Below are positions 53,059 through 61,770 of a stretch of 64,000 nt of DNA, one piece after another. Where the stretch lies: contig NZ_FNYE01000013.1 of the NCBI RefSeq assembly GCF_900108945.1, positions 124,001 through 188,000 on the forward strand, read 5' to 3'. The position numbers and the translations under genes are program-made. This DNA comes from Paraburkholderia diazotrophica (lineage in GTDB: Bacteria > Pseudomonadota > Gammaproteobacteria > Burkholderiales > Burkholderiaceae). Position 1 is the first letter of the stretch. Every line of letters begins with the position of its first letter. The notes under the pieces are model-generated. The model was not told the DNA's origin, searched no databases, and was given only the letters and a program-made list of their open reading frames with translations.

Positions 53059-53267
53059 CGTTCATTCGCGCGTCGACGCGCCGCATCGATTGACACGTCG
53101 GGTTCATTCCAACAACCGTCCACGCGCGACGGTGTGGTCGACGCCAACAGAATTTCGCCGGCACGACGGCCAACCGGTCATAGACGCGCGAGCACGCTCC
53201 GATATTCCCTTGCGCAGAGGCATTTTTCAACGCGCAATGTGCGTTACCCCTCACAGTGCGGCCAAAT

Positions 53268-53283
53268 CGGCATACGCGTTGCG
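53268..53283 (+). promoter_or_regulatory. Sigma54 (-24/-12) promoter of peptide gene 4
   Basis: CGGCATACGCGTTGCG has GG and TTGC with the exact sigma54 spacing; only the first T of TGGC is changed to C. It lies 55 bases before the ATG of peptide gene 4. It is weaker than the promoter of peptide gene 1. Confidence 0.6.
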
Positions 53284-53337
53284 GAACTGCAAGCGAGCGC
53301 TGAATCGTGCTCGTCTATCCGCATCGGGAGAATTGCC

Positions 53338-53544
53338 ATGAAAGCCACTGTCGTAGTGAAAGACCTGTCCCCATCCACCACCCTCGATCGCAAGGAAACC
53401 GCGCTGACGCCCGACAAGATGAAAAGCATTGTCGGCGGACGAAGCGTTGCCGTGACGGTCGACGGCACACATAACGGCACTGTCGACGATTGGGCAATCG
53501 ACACGGCTATTTTCGAGGGGCGTATCAAAGGACCGATGATTTGA
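53338..53544 (+). CDS. Double-glycine leader peptide precursor 4 (C39 exporter substrate)
   Basis: A 68-residue precursor with a leader of 34 residues. It starts MKATVVVKDLSPSTTLDRK, but an extra eight residues (ETALTPDK) stand before MKSIVGG. The double-glycine register survives: Gly -1/-2, Ile -4, Met -7 and Leu -12, the last supplied by the insertion. The core of 34 residues is short, acidic and Cys-free (RSVAVTVDGTHNGTVDDWAI...). GGGAG precedes the ATG. It is transcribed from a probable sigma54 promoter and is the last peptide gene of the region. Confidence 0.78.
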   Translation: MKATVVVKDLSPSTTLDRKETALTPDKMKSIVGGRSVAVTVDGTHNGTVDDWAIDTAIFEGRIKGPMI

Positions 53545-53817
53545 GGTGCTATTTGATGTTTGCTTCCGGGTGTTGGCAGAGCGAGGCCCCTTTGTTCCTG
53601 AATCGGGCAGAGGGGCGGCTTTGAACGGTTCGAACGCTTTGGCGATCTTTTGCGATCCGATCACGCATCCGTGCCAGATATATGCGCTCATTCACTCGCG
53701 TGGCGAGGCATGGGAAGGGAAGGGAACTGCCGCCACGAACGTGCACCCGTTTCAATCCTCCCGTGCTGACTCAACGGCGGCGATGACACGGAGTGGAATT
53801 ACCTTCACGACTACACG

Positions 53818-53955
53818 ATGAAATCACGCTTCCAGCTCATCGCCACGATAGCGATCGTCAGCGCATTGCTTTCCGCTTGTGGGAGTTTCGGTTGTGCGGG
53901 CGCTGGCGGTAACAGCGGTTATGCTGCCGGTTGCACCGCGGGGACACGATTTTAG
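53818..53955 (+). CDS. Small Gly-rich lipoprotein, 45 residues
   Basis: A 45-residue exported lipoprotein: MKSRFQLIATIAIVSALLS followed by the lipobox LSAC and a mature 25-residue part rich in Gly, Ala and Cys (GSFGCAGAGGNSGYAAGCTA). The ribosome-binding site is weak. Its function is unknown. It lies between the peptide region and the GNAT gene, 270 bases downstream of peptide gene 4. Confidence 0.5.
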   Translation: MKSRFQLIATIAIVSALLSACGSFGCAGAGGNSGYAAGCTAGTRF

Positions 53956-54204
53956 TGTCGGCTCTCAGCAATATTCCTAGATGAGGGAACCGGCATCGAC
54001 GGGATGCGCCGAATGCGGCCGCAGAGGCCAACGACTTCGGGGAAACCTGCTAATCATGGACCGCTCACCTCGACCCTGATGAGGCCCGCGTGCGCTTTCA
54101 AGTCGGGCCGCGCATCCACACAATCGACGACAACAGGATCGTCCTATCCTGCCGCCTTCGTGGCATGTCAGAGTAACGGGGAGCCTCTATCGTGGAGTAT
54201 CTCC

Positions 54205-55077
54205 ATGTCCGCCACTGAAGCATCCACCGTTCTCTACCGCCCCTTCACCGTCGATGACATCGCCGCCGCACATGCGTTGTCACTCGACGTCAAATGGCCG
54301 CATCGCGCCGATGACTGGCGCTTCGTGCTGGATGCCGGCGCGGGTTTCGTCGCGCAGGATGGCGAGCGTGTGGTCGGCACCGCGCTGTGCTGGGAGTATG
54401 GCGGTGACGGCGGCTCGCTCGGCATGGTGATCGTCGCGCCCGATCAACAGGGCAAGGGCATCGGCCGCAAGCTGATGGACCTGCTGCTCGAAGCGCTCGG
54501 CAATCGCATCACCGTTTTGCACGCGACGCCCGCGGGCGAGCCGCTGTATGCGAAGCTCGGGTTCACGCGCATCGGCGCGATTCATCAGCATCAATCCGCC
54601 GGTTTCACTGTGCCTCGCGTCGACTTGCAGGCGGGCGAAAGCGTGCGTGCGATCGAGACGCGCGATACGGCAGCGCTCGTCGCGCTCGCATCGCGCGCGA
54701 GCGGGCTTGACCGGAGCGCGCTGCTGCCTTCGCTCCTGAACGTCGCCCAAGGCATTCTGCTCGAACGGGACGGCGAAACACTGGGCTTCGCGCTCATTCG
54801 CGAGTTCGGGCGCGGCCACGCGATCGGCCCGGTCGTTTCCATCACCGCCGACCAGCAACACGTGCGCCGCGCGCAAGCGCTCATCGCGCATTGGCTCGCG
54901 CATAACGAAGGCAAGTTCACGCGCATCGACACGCCGGACGAAAGCGGTCTGTCGGACTGGCTCGAAGGCGCCCGCCTCAAGCGCGTCGATACGGTCATCA
55001 AGATGGCGCGCAATGGCAGGCTGCCGCACGATGCATCCGTCGTGCAATTCGCGATCATCAACCAGGCGCTGTGCTGA
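54205..55077 (+). CDS. GNAT-family N-acetyltransferase (tandem GNAT-like)
   Basis: A 290-residue acetyltransferase. The N-terminal GNAT domain has the acetyl-CoA-binding loop VAPDQQGKGIGRKLMDLLL near residue 80, and the C-terminal half is a second GNAT-like domain (GPVVSITADQQHVRRAQALI). GTGGAG precedes the ATG at 54205; the longer upstream frame is not supported. It ends 3 bases before the hydroxyacid reductase gene, so the two are one operon. The substrate is unknown and may be an amine or amino acid of the downstream pathway. Confidence 0.83.
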   Translation: MSATEASTVLYRPFTVDDIAAAHALSLDVKWPHRADDWRFVLDAGAGFVAQDGERVVGTALCWEYGGDGGSLGMVIVAPDQQGKGIGRKLMDLLLEALGNRITVLHATPAGEPLYAKLGFTRIGAIHQHQSAGFTVPRVDLQAGESVRAIETRDTAALVALASRASGLDRSALLPSLLNVAQGILLERDGETLGFALIREFGRGHAIGPVVSITADQQHVRRAQALIAHWLAHNEGKFTRIDTPDESGLSDWLEGARLKRVDTVIKMARNGRLPHDASVVQFAIINQALC

Positions 55078-55080
55078 CTC

Positions 55081-56007
55081 ATGACCATCCTCTATAAGGC
55101 CGATCCCGAACGCGGCAAGCAATGGGCGCAACGCTTCGCGCAAAAAGCGCCGGACATGCCGTTCCGTTTGTGGCCCGATATCGGTGATCCCGCTGCCGTG
55201 CACTATCTCGCCGCGTGGCAGCCACCCGCCGATATCATGCAGACCTTGCCTAATCTCAAGGTGATCTTCTCGGTGGGCGCGGGCATCGATCAGTTCGATC
55301 TGTCGAGCGTGCCGCCGCATGTTGCCGTCGTGCGCATGACCGAGCCGGGCATCGCCGAAGGCATGGTGGAATATGTGACGCAGGCGGTGCTCACGATTCA
55401 TCGCGACCTCTTCGATTACGCCGTGCAGCAGCGCGAGCGCGTATGGCTCGAAAGGCCCGTACGCGCGGCGTCGACGCGGCGCATCGGCGTGTTGGGGCTC
55501 GGCATGCTCGGCACGGCGGTGCTGAACACGCTGCGTCTCTTCGGCTTTCCTTGCGCGGGCTGGAGCCGTTCGCCGCATGAAATAGCAGGCGTCGAATGTT
55601 ATACGGGCATCGAATCGCTCGATGCTTTCCTCGCGCGTACGGATATCCTCGTGTGCCTGCTGCCGCTCACGGATGCGACGCGCGGTCTCATCGGCAAGCG
55701 CGTGTTCGGGGCGCTGCCCGAAGGCGCGTCTTTCATCAACGTGGGGCGCGGCCAACACGTGATTCAGCAAGACCTGCTCGATGCGCTCGACAGCGGCCGT
55801 CTTCACGCCGCGATTCTCGATGTGACCGAGCCCGAACCGTTGCCGCCGACTCATCCGTTCTGGACGCACCCGCGCGTTCGCCTGACGCCGCATATCGCGA
55901 GCGCGACGCGCCCCGAGACCGCCGTCGACGTGGTGCTGGAAAATCTGCGCCGCCATCGCGCGGGAGAGCACATGATCGGTGAGATCGACCGCACACGCGG
56001 CTACTGA
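55081..56007 (+). CDS. D-2-hydroxyacid dehydrogenase, GhrA-like (glyoxylate/hydroxypyruvate reductase A)
   Basis: A 308-residue NAD(P)H-dependent reductase of the GhrA type. The N-terminal domain is atypical for the larger family and matches GhrA, and the Rossmann motif is GVLGLGMLGTAVLNTL. Catalytic residues follow in INVGRGQHVIQQDLL, VTEPEPLPPTHPFWTHP and TPHIASATRPE. It reduces glyoxylate, hydroxypyruvate or another 2-keto acid. It is coupled to the upstream GNAT gene and precedes an aminotransferase gene that may produce the keto acid. Confidence 0.87.
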   Translation: MTILYKADPERGKQWAQRFAQKAPDMPFRLWPDIGDPAAVHYLAAWQPPADIMQTLPNLKVIFSVGAGIDQFDLSSVPPHVAVVRMTEPGIAEGMVEYVTQAVLTIHRDLFDYAVQQRERVWLERPVRAASTRRIGVLGLGMLGTAVLNTLRLFGFPCAGWSRSPHEIAGVECYTGIESLDAFLARTDILVCLLPLTDATRGLIGKRVFGALPEGASFINVGRGQHVIQQDLLDALDSGRLHAAILDVTEPEPLPPTHPFWTHPRVRLTPHIASATRPETAVDVVLENLRRHRAGEHMIGEIDRTRGY

Positions 56008-56176
56008 AACCGCCGCGCAGAGCGCGCAGCACAAAATGCTGCAAGCGCCCCGCAAAACGCGGCATTTTCGTTTTTTGGGGATTTTTTTGGCGATGCGCGT
56101 GATGCGGCTCTGCCGATAGTATGAAACGGTCACGAGCTATTTCGAACACTGTCCGCACAAAAGAGAGAGCCGCATC

Positions 56177-57586
56177 ATGTCGATCAAGTCGCTTGTCGAG
56201 TCCGACCGTCAGCATCTGATTCATCCCGTCGTCAGCTATCGTGCGCATGAGGCGCGCGGCGTCACTGTCCTCGATTCCGCCGATGGCGTGTTCCTGCGTG
56301 ATATCGAAGGCAACCAGCTACTGGACGCGTTCTCCGGCCTTTGGTGCGTGAACACGGGCTATGGGCATGCGAGTATCGTCGATGCCGCCGCGAAGCAGAT
56401 GGCGAAGCTGCCTTACGCGACCGGCTACTTCCACTTCGGCTCCGAGCCCGCAATCGAACTGGCCGCGAAGCTCGTGGAACTCGCGCCCGCATCGCTGCAA
56501 CACGTGTACTTCACGCTCGGCGGCTCGGATGCCGTCGATTCCGCCCTGCGCTTCATCACGCACTACTACAACGCGACGGGCCGTCCGTCGAAGAAGCACT
56601 GCATCGCGCTGCAACGCGGCTATCACGGATCGTCGTCGATCGGTGCGGGCCTGACCGCGTTGCCCGCGTTTCATCGCAACTTCGATCTGCCGCTTGCGAC
56701 GCAGCACCACATTCCGTCGCCGTATGCCTATCGTAATGACTATGCCGATGACGCCGCGCTCATCGACGCATCGGTGAAAGCGCTCGAAGCGAAGGTCGCG
56801 GAGCTCGGCGCACACAACGTCGCGGCATTCTTCTGCGAGCCGATTCAAGGCTCGGGCGGCGTGATCGTGCCGCCCGTCGGCTGGCTGAAGGCGATGCGCG
56901 AAGTGTGCCGCAAGCTCGACATCCTCTTCGTCGCCGATGAAGTCATCACCGGCTTCGGTCGAACCGGCCCGCTCTTCGCATGCGAAGGCGAAGGCGTCGA
57001 GCCCGATCTGATGACGGTCGCGAAGGGCCTCACCGCGGGCTATGCACCCATGGGCGCAGTGCTCATGTCCGATGCGGTCTATCAGGGCATCGCCGATGGC
57101 GGCGATGTATCGGCCGCGATCGGTCACGGCCACACGTACTCTGCGCATCCCGTGAGCGCGGCCATCGGTCTCGAAGTCATGCGGCTCTATCACGAGGGCG
57201 GCCTGCTCGCGAACGGCCAGGCGCGGGCACCGCGTTTCGCGCAGGGACTCGATGCGCTGCTCGATCATCCGCTCGTGGGCGATGCGCGTCATCGCGGCCT
57301 GCTCGGCGCGCTCGAACTGGTCGCCGACAAGGACAGCAAGCGCGGCTTCGATGCATCACTGAAGCTTCCTGATCGCATCGCCGCAGCGGCGTATCGCAAT
57401 GGCCTCGTGTTCCGCGCATTCGGCGACAACATTCTCGGCTTTGCACCGGCGCTGTGCTATACGGAGGCAAACTTCGACACGATGTTCGAGCGCCTCGCCA
57501 AAACGCTCGACGACGTGCTCGCACAGAGCGACGTGCGCACTGCATTGAAGGGCGTTTCCGGATGTGGTTCTCGCGCGGCCGCGTGA
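56177..57586 (+). CDS. Class III PLP-dependent aminotransferase (omega-amino acid type)
   Basis: A 469-residue aminotransferase. GSDAVDSALRF and QRGYHGSSSIGAGLTAL bind the cofactor phosphate. The Asp in VADEVITGFGRTG and the Lys in DLMTVAKGLTAGYAPMGAV form the PLP site. Sequence is typical of the omega-amino acid:pyruvate group (GABA, beta-alanine, putrescine, taurine). It follows GAGAG upstream of the ATG at 56177. An Lrp-type regulator gene follows in the same direction. The amine substrate cannot be told from the sequence. Confidence 0.9.
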   Translation: MSIKSLVESDRQHLIHPVVSYRAHEARGVTVLDSADGVFLRDIEGNQLLDAFSGLWCVNTGYGHASIVDAAAKQMAKLPYATGYFHFGSEPAIELAAKLVELAPASLQHVYFTLGGSDAVDSALRFITHYYNATGRPSKKHCIALQRGYHGSSSIGAGLTALPAFHRNFDLPLATQHHIPSPYAYRNDYADDAALIDASVKALEAKVAELGAHNVAAFFCEPIQGSGGVIVPPVGWLKAMREVCRKLDILFVADEVITGFGRTGPLFACEGEGVEPDLMTVAKGLTAGYAPMGAVLMSDAVYQGIADGGDVSAAIGHGHTYSAHPVSAAIGLEVMRLYHEGGLLANGQARAPRFAQGLDALLDHPLVGDARHRGLLGALELVADKDSKRGFDASLKLPDRIAAAAYRNGLVFRAFGDNILGFAPALCYTEANFDTMFERLAKTLDDVLAQSDVRTALKGVSGCGSRAAA

Positions 57587-57629
57587 TAACATCGACCGAC
57601 CGCCGACATGCAAGACCGAACCCGCCACG

Positions 57630-58127
57630 ATGAGCAACGACAGCAAGCTGGACCGAATCGATCTGCGTATCCTTTCGCAATTGCAGAAACGCGGACGTAT
57701 CACGAACGTGGAACTCGCCGATGCGGTCGGCCTGTCGCCCAGCCCTTGCCTGATTCGCGTGAAGCGGCTGGAGAAGGCGGGTTATATCGTCGGCTATGGT
57801 GCGCAGATCCAACTGGAGAAACTCGGCGACGTGCAGGTGGTCTTCACCGAAGTCACGCTCGCCGATCATCGCCGCGAGGACTTCATCAGGTTCGTCAATG
57901 CGGTGAGGGATGTCGACGAGATCGTCGAATGTCATCTCGCGAGCGGCGGTTACGACTACCTGCTCAAGTTCGTCACACGCAGCGTGAGTCACTATCAAAG
58001 CATCATCGAGGGGCTGCTGGAGCGCGGCATCGGCATCGAAAAGTACTTCAGCTACGTCATCATCAAGACGTCATTCGTGAAGTCGCATTACCCGCTCGAA
58101 TCGCTCTTTTCGCAGCACCATCACTGA
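57630..58127 (+). CDS. Lrp/AsnC-family transcriptional regulator
   Basis: A 165-residue regulator. The winged helix is at residues 8-65 (KLDRIDLRILSQLQKRGRITNVELADAVGLSPSPCLIRVKRLE over residues 6-49), followed by the RAM ligand domain (VVFTEVTLAD...VDEIVECHLASGGYDYLLK). Members respond to amino acids. It lies behind the aminotransferase gene and before the dehydrogenase genes, in an ideal place to control the cluster. A strong terminator follows it, so it may end its own unit. Confidence 0.92.
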   Translation: MSNDSKLDRIDLRILSQLQKRGRITNVELADAVGLSPSPCLIRVKRLEKAGYIVGYGAQIQLEKLGDVQVVFTEVTLADHRREDFIRFVNAVRDVDEIVECHLASGGYDYLLKFVTRSVSHYQSIIEGLLERGIGIEKYFSYVIIKTSFVKSHYPLESLFSQHHH

Positions 58128-58154
58128 GGCACGCGCCTCTCACTCTATTTATCG

Positions 58155-58191
58155 AAAGCACGCACGCGCTTTACGCGCGCGCGTGCTTTTT
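58155..58191 (+). terminator. Rho-independent terminator after lrp
   Basis: A 15-base-pair stem with one mismatch (AAAGCACGC...GCGTGCTTT), 5-base loop, followed by Ts. It ends 31 bases before the next ATG, so the dehydrogenase genes need their own promoter or read-through. Confidence 0.8.
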
Positions 58192-58221
58192 CTCGTCTAT
58201 CAACTTCACGCGGAGTAGTTC

Positions 58222-59286
58222 ATGTCCAGCACCTATCGCATTGCCGTGATTCCGGGCGACGGCATCGGCAAAGAAGTGATGCCCGAAGCGTTGCGCGCGC
58301 TCGATGCCGTGAGCAAGCGTTTCAACATCGCGCTCGACTATCGGCACATCGAGTGGGCGAGCTGCGACTACTACGCGCAGCACGGCCAGATGATGCCCGA
58401 CGACTGGAAAGCCCAGTTGCAAGACGCCGATGCGATTCTGTTCGGCGCGGTGGGCTGGCCGCAGACGGTGCCGGACCATATTTCGCTGTGGGGCTCGCTG
58501 CTCAAGTTCCGCCGCGAGTTCGACCAGTACATCAATCTGCGGCCCGCGCGTTTGTTCGATGGCGTGCCCTCGCCGCTCGCCAATCGCAAGGCAGGCGATA
58601 TCGACTTCATGATCGTGCGCGAGAACACGGAAGGCGAGTACTCGTCGGTCGGCGGCGTATCGTTCGAAGGCACCGAGCGCGAGTTCGTGTCGCAGACTTC
58701 CATCTTCACGCGCAAAGGCGCGGAGCGTGTCTTGAAGTTCGCGTTCGATCTGGCGCAGAAGCGCAAGAAGAAAATCACCGTCGCGACGAAGAGCAACGGC
58801 ATCTCGATCAGCATGCCGTGGTGGGATTCGCGCGCCGCTGAAATCGCCGGGCAATATCCGGACGTCGCATGGGACAAGCAGCACATCGACATCCTGTGCG
58901 CACGCTTTGTACTGAATCCGGATCGCTTCGATGTGGTCGTCGCCACGAATCTTTTCGGCGATATTCTCTCGGACCTCGGCCCGGCGTGCACGGGTACGAT
59001 CGGCATCGCGCCATCGGCGAACATGAATCCGGAGCGCACTTTCCCCTCGCTGTTCGAGCCCGTGCACGGGTCCGCGCCGGATATCGCGGGAAAGGGCATT
59101 GCCAATCCGATCGCGATGATCTGGTCCGCCGCGATGATGCTCGATTTCCTCGGCGAGCGTGAAGCCCACGATGCAATGCTTGCCGCGATCTCGGCGATAT
59201 TGAGAGAAGGCCCACGCACGGGCGATCTGGGCGGCACGGCAAAGACGACGGAAGTCGGGGCAGCCATTGCGCGACTGCTCGCCTGA
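58222..59286 (+). CDS. Tartrate/D-malate dehydrogenase (TtuC/DmlA-like, isocitrate-dehydrogenase family)
   Basis: A 354-residue NAD- and divalent-metal-dependent oxidative decarboxylase. The beginning RIAVIPGDGIGKEVMPEAL is family standard. FGAVGWP-x-x-VPDHISLWGSLLKFRREFDQYINLRP matches the tartrate/D-malate dehydrogenase branch more than leucine biosynthesis LeuB. The Asp residues for metal binding lie in NLFGDILSDLGP. It leads into the GabD-like gene after 17 bases. The real substrate may be a hydroxy-diacid made in the same pathway. Confidence 0.87.
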   Translation: MSSTYRIAVIPGDGIGKEVMPEALRALDAVSKRFNIALDYRHIEWASCDYYAQHGQMMPDDWKAQLQDADAILFGAVGWPQTVPDHISLWGSLLKFRREFDQYINLRPARLFDGVPSPLANRKAGDIDFMIVRENTEGEYSSVGGVSFEGTEREFVSQTSIFTRKGAERVLKFAFDLAQKRKKKITVATKSNGISISMPWWDSRAAEIAGQYPDVAWDKQHIDILCARFVLNPDRFDVVVATNLFGDILSDLGPACTGTIGIAPSANMNPERTFPSLFEPVHGSAPDIAGKGIANPIAMIWSAAMMLDFLGEREAHDAMLAAISAILREGPRTGDLGGTAKTTEVGAAIARLLA

Positions 59287-59303
59287 TCTTTATGGAGACC
59301 CTC

Positions 59304-60776
59304 ATGACGCAACGATATGAGTTGAGCGATCTGATTCGCGCCGACAACTTCATCGACGGCAAATGGGTGCCTGCGGCGAGCGGCAAGCGCTTCGCCGTCA
59401 GCGATCCCGCGACGGGCGAAGTCATCGCGCACGTCGCCGACAGCGGCCCCGCCGATGCGCGCGCTGCCACCGATGCCGCCGCCCGCGCCTTCCCCGCCTG
59501 GCGCGATACCTTGCCGAAAGATCGCGCGGCCGTGCTGCATCGCTGGCACGCGTCGATCGTCGAAAACGCGGACGCGCTCGGGCGGCTCATCTCGCTCGAA
59601 CAAGGCAAGCCGTTCGCCGAAGGCCGTGGCGAAGTGATGTACGGCGCGTCGTATGTCGCATGGTTCGCGGATGAAGCCACGCGCATCTACGGCGACATCA
59701 TTCCGCAGCAGCAACGCGGCAAGCGCATGAGCGCCGTGAAGGAGCCGGTGGGCATCGTCGCGGCGATCACGCCGTGGAATTTCCCGCTCGCGATGATCGC
59801 GCGCAAGATCGCGCCCGCGCTCGCGGCGGGCTGCACGGTCGTCGGCAAGCCGGCGGAAGATACGCCGCTCACCGCGCTCGCGCTGGTGATGCTCGCGCAT
59901 GAAGCAGGCGTGCCGGCCGGTGCATTGAATCTCATCAGCGCATCGCGCGACAACGCGCACGAAGCCGTCGCCGACTGGCTCGAAGACGGCCGCGTGCGCA
60001 AGATCACGTTCACGGGCTCGACACCCGTCGGCAAGTATCTCGCGCGCGAATCCGCGGGCACGTTGAAGAAGCTGTCGCTGGAACTCGGCGGCAACGCGCC
60101 CTTCATCGTGTTCGACGACGCCGATCTCGATGCCGCCGTCACCGGCCTCATGGCATCGAAGTTCCGCAACGGCGGACAGACGTGCGTGTGCCCGAATCGC
60201 GTGTACGTGCAGTCGTCCGTCTATCACAGGTTCGCGGACTTGCTGACGAAGCGCGTCTGCGAATTGAAGGTCGCGCCCGCGACGGACCCGGACGCGCAAA
60301 TCGGCCCGATGATCAACGCGCGCGCGGTTGAAAAGATCGAGCGTCATGTGAACGACGCGGTGAAGCGCGGCGCGCGCGTCCTCACGGGCGGCAAGCGCCG
60401 CGCCGAACTTGGTGCGAACTATTACGCGCCCACGGTCCTCGCCGACGCCACGCCCGACATGCAACTGAGCTGCGAAGAGACCTTCGGCCCGGTTGTATCG
60501 CTTTTCCGGTTCGACGATGAAGCCGAAGCCATCCGCGCGGCGAACGATACGCCCTTCGGCCTCGCATCGTATTTCTACAGCCAGGATCTGCGACGCATCG
60601 ACCGCGTGTCGCGTCTGCTCGAAACAGGTCTCGTCGGCATCAACGAAGGCGCGATTTCGAGCGAGGCTGCGCCGTTCGGCGGCGTGAAGGAATCGGGCTA
60701 CGGACGCGAAGGCTCGAAGTACGGTCTCGACGATTACCTCTCGATCAAGTACCTCTGCCAGGGTGGCCTCGAATGA
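59304..60776 (+). CDS. Succinate-semialdehyde dehydrogenase-type aldehyde dehydrogenase (GabD-like)
   Basis: A 490-residue NAD(P)-dependent aldehyde dehydrogenase. The catalytic Cys is in GGQTCVCPNRVYVQ and the Glu in LELGGNAPFIV, and the end GREGSKYGLDDYLSIKYLC is typical of GabD. ATG at 59304 is preferred because GGAG lies six bases upstream; an ATG at 59292 overlaps that site. It overlaps the next gene by 4 bases. It should oxidise a semialdehyde formed by the aminotransferase upstream. Confidence 0.91.
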   Translation: MTQRYELSDLIRADNFIDGKWVPAASGKRFAVSDPATGEVIAHVADSGPADARAATDAAARAFPAWRDTLPKDRAAVLHRWHASIVENADALGRLISLEQGKPFAEGRGEVMYGASYVAWFADEATRIYGDIIPQQQRGKRMSAVKEPVGIVAAITPWNFPLAMIARKIAPALAAGCTVVGKPAEDTPLTALALVMLAHEAGVPAGALNLISASRDNAHEAVADWLEDGRVRKITFTGSTPVGKYLARESAGTLKKLSLELGGNAPFIVFDDADLDAAVTGLMASKFRNGGQTCVCPNRVYVQSSVYHRFADLLTKRVCELKVAPATDPDAQIGPMINARAVEKIERHVNDAVKRGARVLTGGKRRAELGANYYAPTVLADATPDMQLSCEETFGPVVSLFRFDDEAEAIRAANDTPFGLASYFYSQDLRRIDRVSRLLETGLVGINEGAISSEAAPFGGVKESGYGREGSKYGLDDYLSIKYLCQGGLE

Positions 60777-61741
60777 ACGCTTATCCGATCGAGATCACGT
60801 TTCCGGATATCAGCGCACATGCATCGGGCAGCGCGGGCGTGCCGTATGTGCATACGTTCGATTCGGGGATCGACGGTCCTCATGTGATGATCAACGCGCT
60901 CACGCACGGCAACGAAGTGTGCGGCGCGATCGTCGTCGACGAACTGCTGCGCGCGAAGCTGCGGCCGCGTCGCGGCAAGCTCACGCTCGCATTCGCCAAT
61001 GTCGATGCCTACGCGCGCTTCGATGCGGACAACCCTGACGCATCGCGCTTCGTCGATCAGGACTTCAACCGCGTATGGACCGCGCACACGCTCGACGACG
61101 CCTCGCGCGATTCGAGCGAGTTGCGCCGTGCCCGCGCGATGCGGCCCGTCATCGACACCGTCGATCTGCTGCTCGACTTGCATTCGATGCATGAGAAGAG
61201 CAAGCCGTTGATCGTCGCGGGGCCGCTCGATAAAGGCATCGAGTTGTCGGCGAGGCTCGGCACGCCCGCGACCGTCATTTGCGATGAAGGACATCCCGAA
61301 GGCCGGCGCATGCGCGACTACGAAGGCTTCGGTGATCCATCGAGCGGAAAGAACGCGTTGCTGATCGAATGCGGACAGCATTGGGAAGCGAGCGCCGTTA
61401 CGGTCGCGCGCGACGTGACGGCGCGCTTTCTTGTTCTGTCCGGCGTGGTCGAAAAGGAAGACCTGCCTGCTGGCTGGATTCAGGCATCGCCGCAGGAAAT
61501 GCTCGTCGTGCGCGTGACGGAGCCCGTCGTCGCGACGAGCATGGACTTCCGCTTCGCAGCCGACTACACCGGCCTCGAAGTATTTCCCAAAGCCGGCAGT
61601 GTGATCGGCTGGACCAATGGCGATCCCGTGAAGACACCCTACGACGACTGCATGCTCGTCATGCCCTCGCTGCGTCAGTTGCGGCCAGGCGTGACGGTCG
61701 TGCGGCTCGGCAAGATCGAACGGCGCATTCAATCGTCCTGA
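60773..61741 (+). CDS. Succinylglutamate desuccinylase/aspartoacylase-family hydrolase
   Basis: A 322-residue zinc-dependent deacylase of the AstE/aspartoacylase (M14-like) superfamily. The zinc motif NALTHGNEVCG near residue 43 (H-x-x-E) and the later DLHSMHE (third His ligand) are visible, along with the active region RFVDQDFNRVW. It would split an N-acyl amino acid or amine. The 4-base overlap with the GabD-like gene indicates one operon. DoeB (ectoine degradation) is in the same family, but no ectoine hydrolase gene is present here. Confidence 0.83.
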   Translation: MNAYPIEITFPDISAHASGSAGVPYVHTFDSGIDGPHVMINALTHGNEVCGAIVVDELLRAKLRPRRGKLTLAFANVDAYARFDADNPDASRFVDQDFNRVWTAHTLDDASRDSSELRRARAMRPVIDTVDLLLDLHSMHEKSKPLIVAGPLDKGIELSARLGTPATVICDEGHPEGRRMRDYEGFGDPSSGKNALLIECGQHWEASAVTVARDVTARFLVLSGVVEKEDLPAGWIQASPQEMLVVRVTEPVVATSMDFRFAADYTGLEVFPKAGSVIGWTNGDPVKTPYDDCMLVMPSLRQLRPGVTVVRLGKIERRIQSS

Positions 61742-61770
61742 CGGCGAGACCATGAAACACGATCCACTTC

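Noticed and set aside
34054..53544. Lanthipeptide or other modified RiPP cluster
   Set aside because: The cores have no Cys and no dehydratase, cyclase, radical SAM or YcaO gene is present.
54280..56133. A 617-codon open frame on the minus strand across the GNAT and GhrA-like genes
   Set aside because: It spans two well-supported plus-strand genes with clear motifs and shows no family features; high GC keeps such frames open.
56177..61741. Ectoine degradation (doe) cluster
   Set aside because: The Lrp, aminotransferase, aldehyde dehydrogenase and AstE-like genes fit, but ectoine hydrolase (DoeA) is missing and TtuC/GhrA-like genes are foreign to that pathway.
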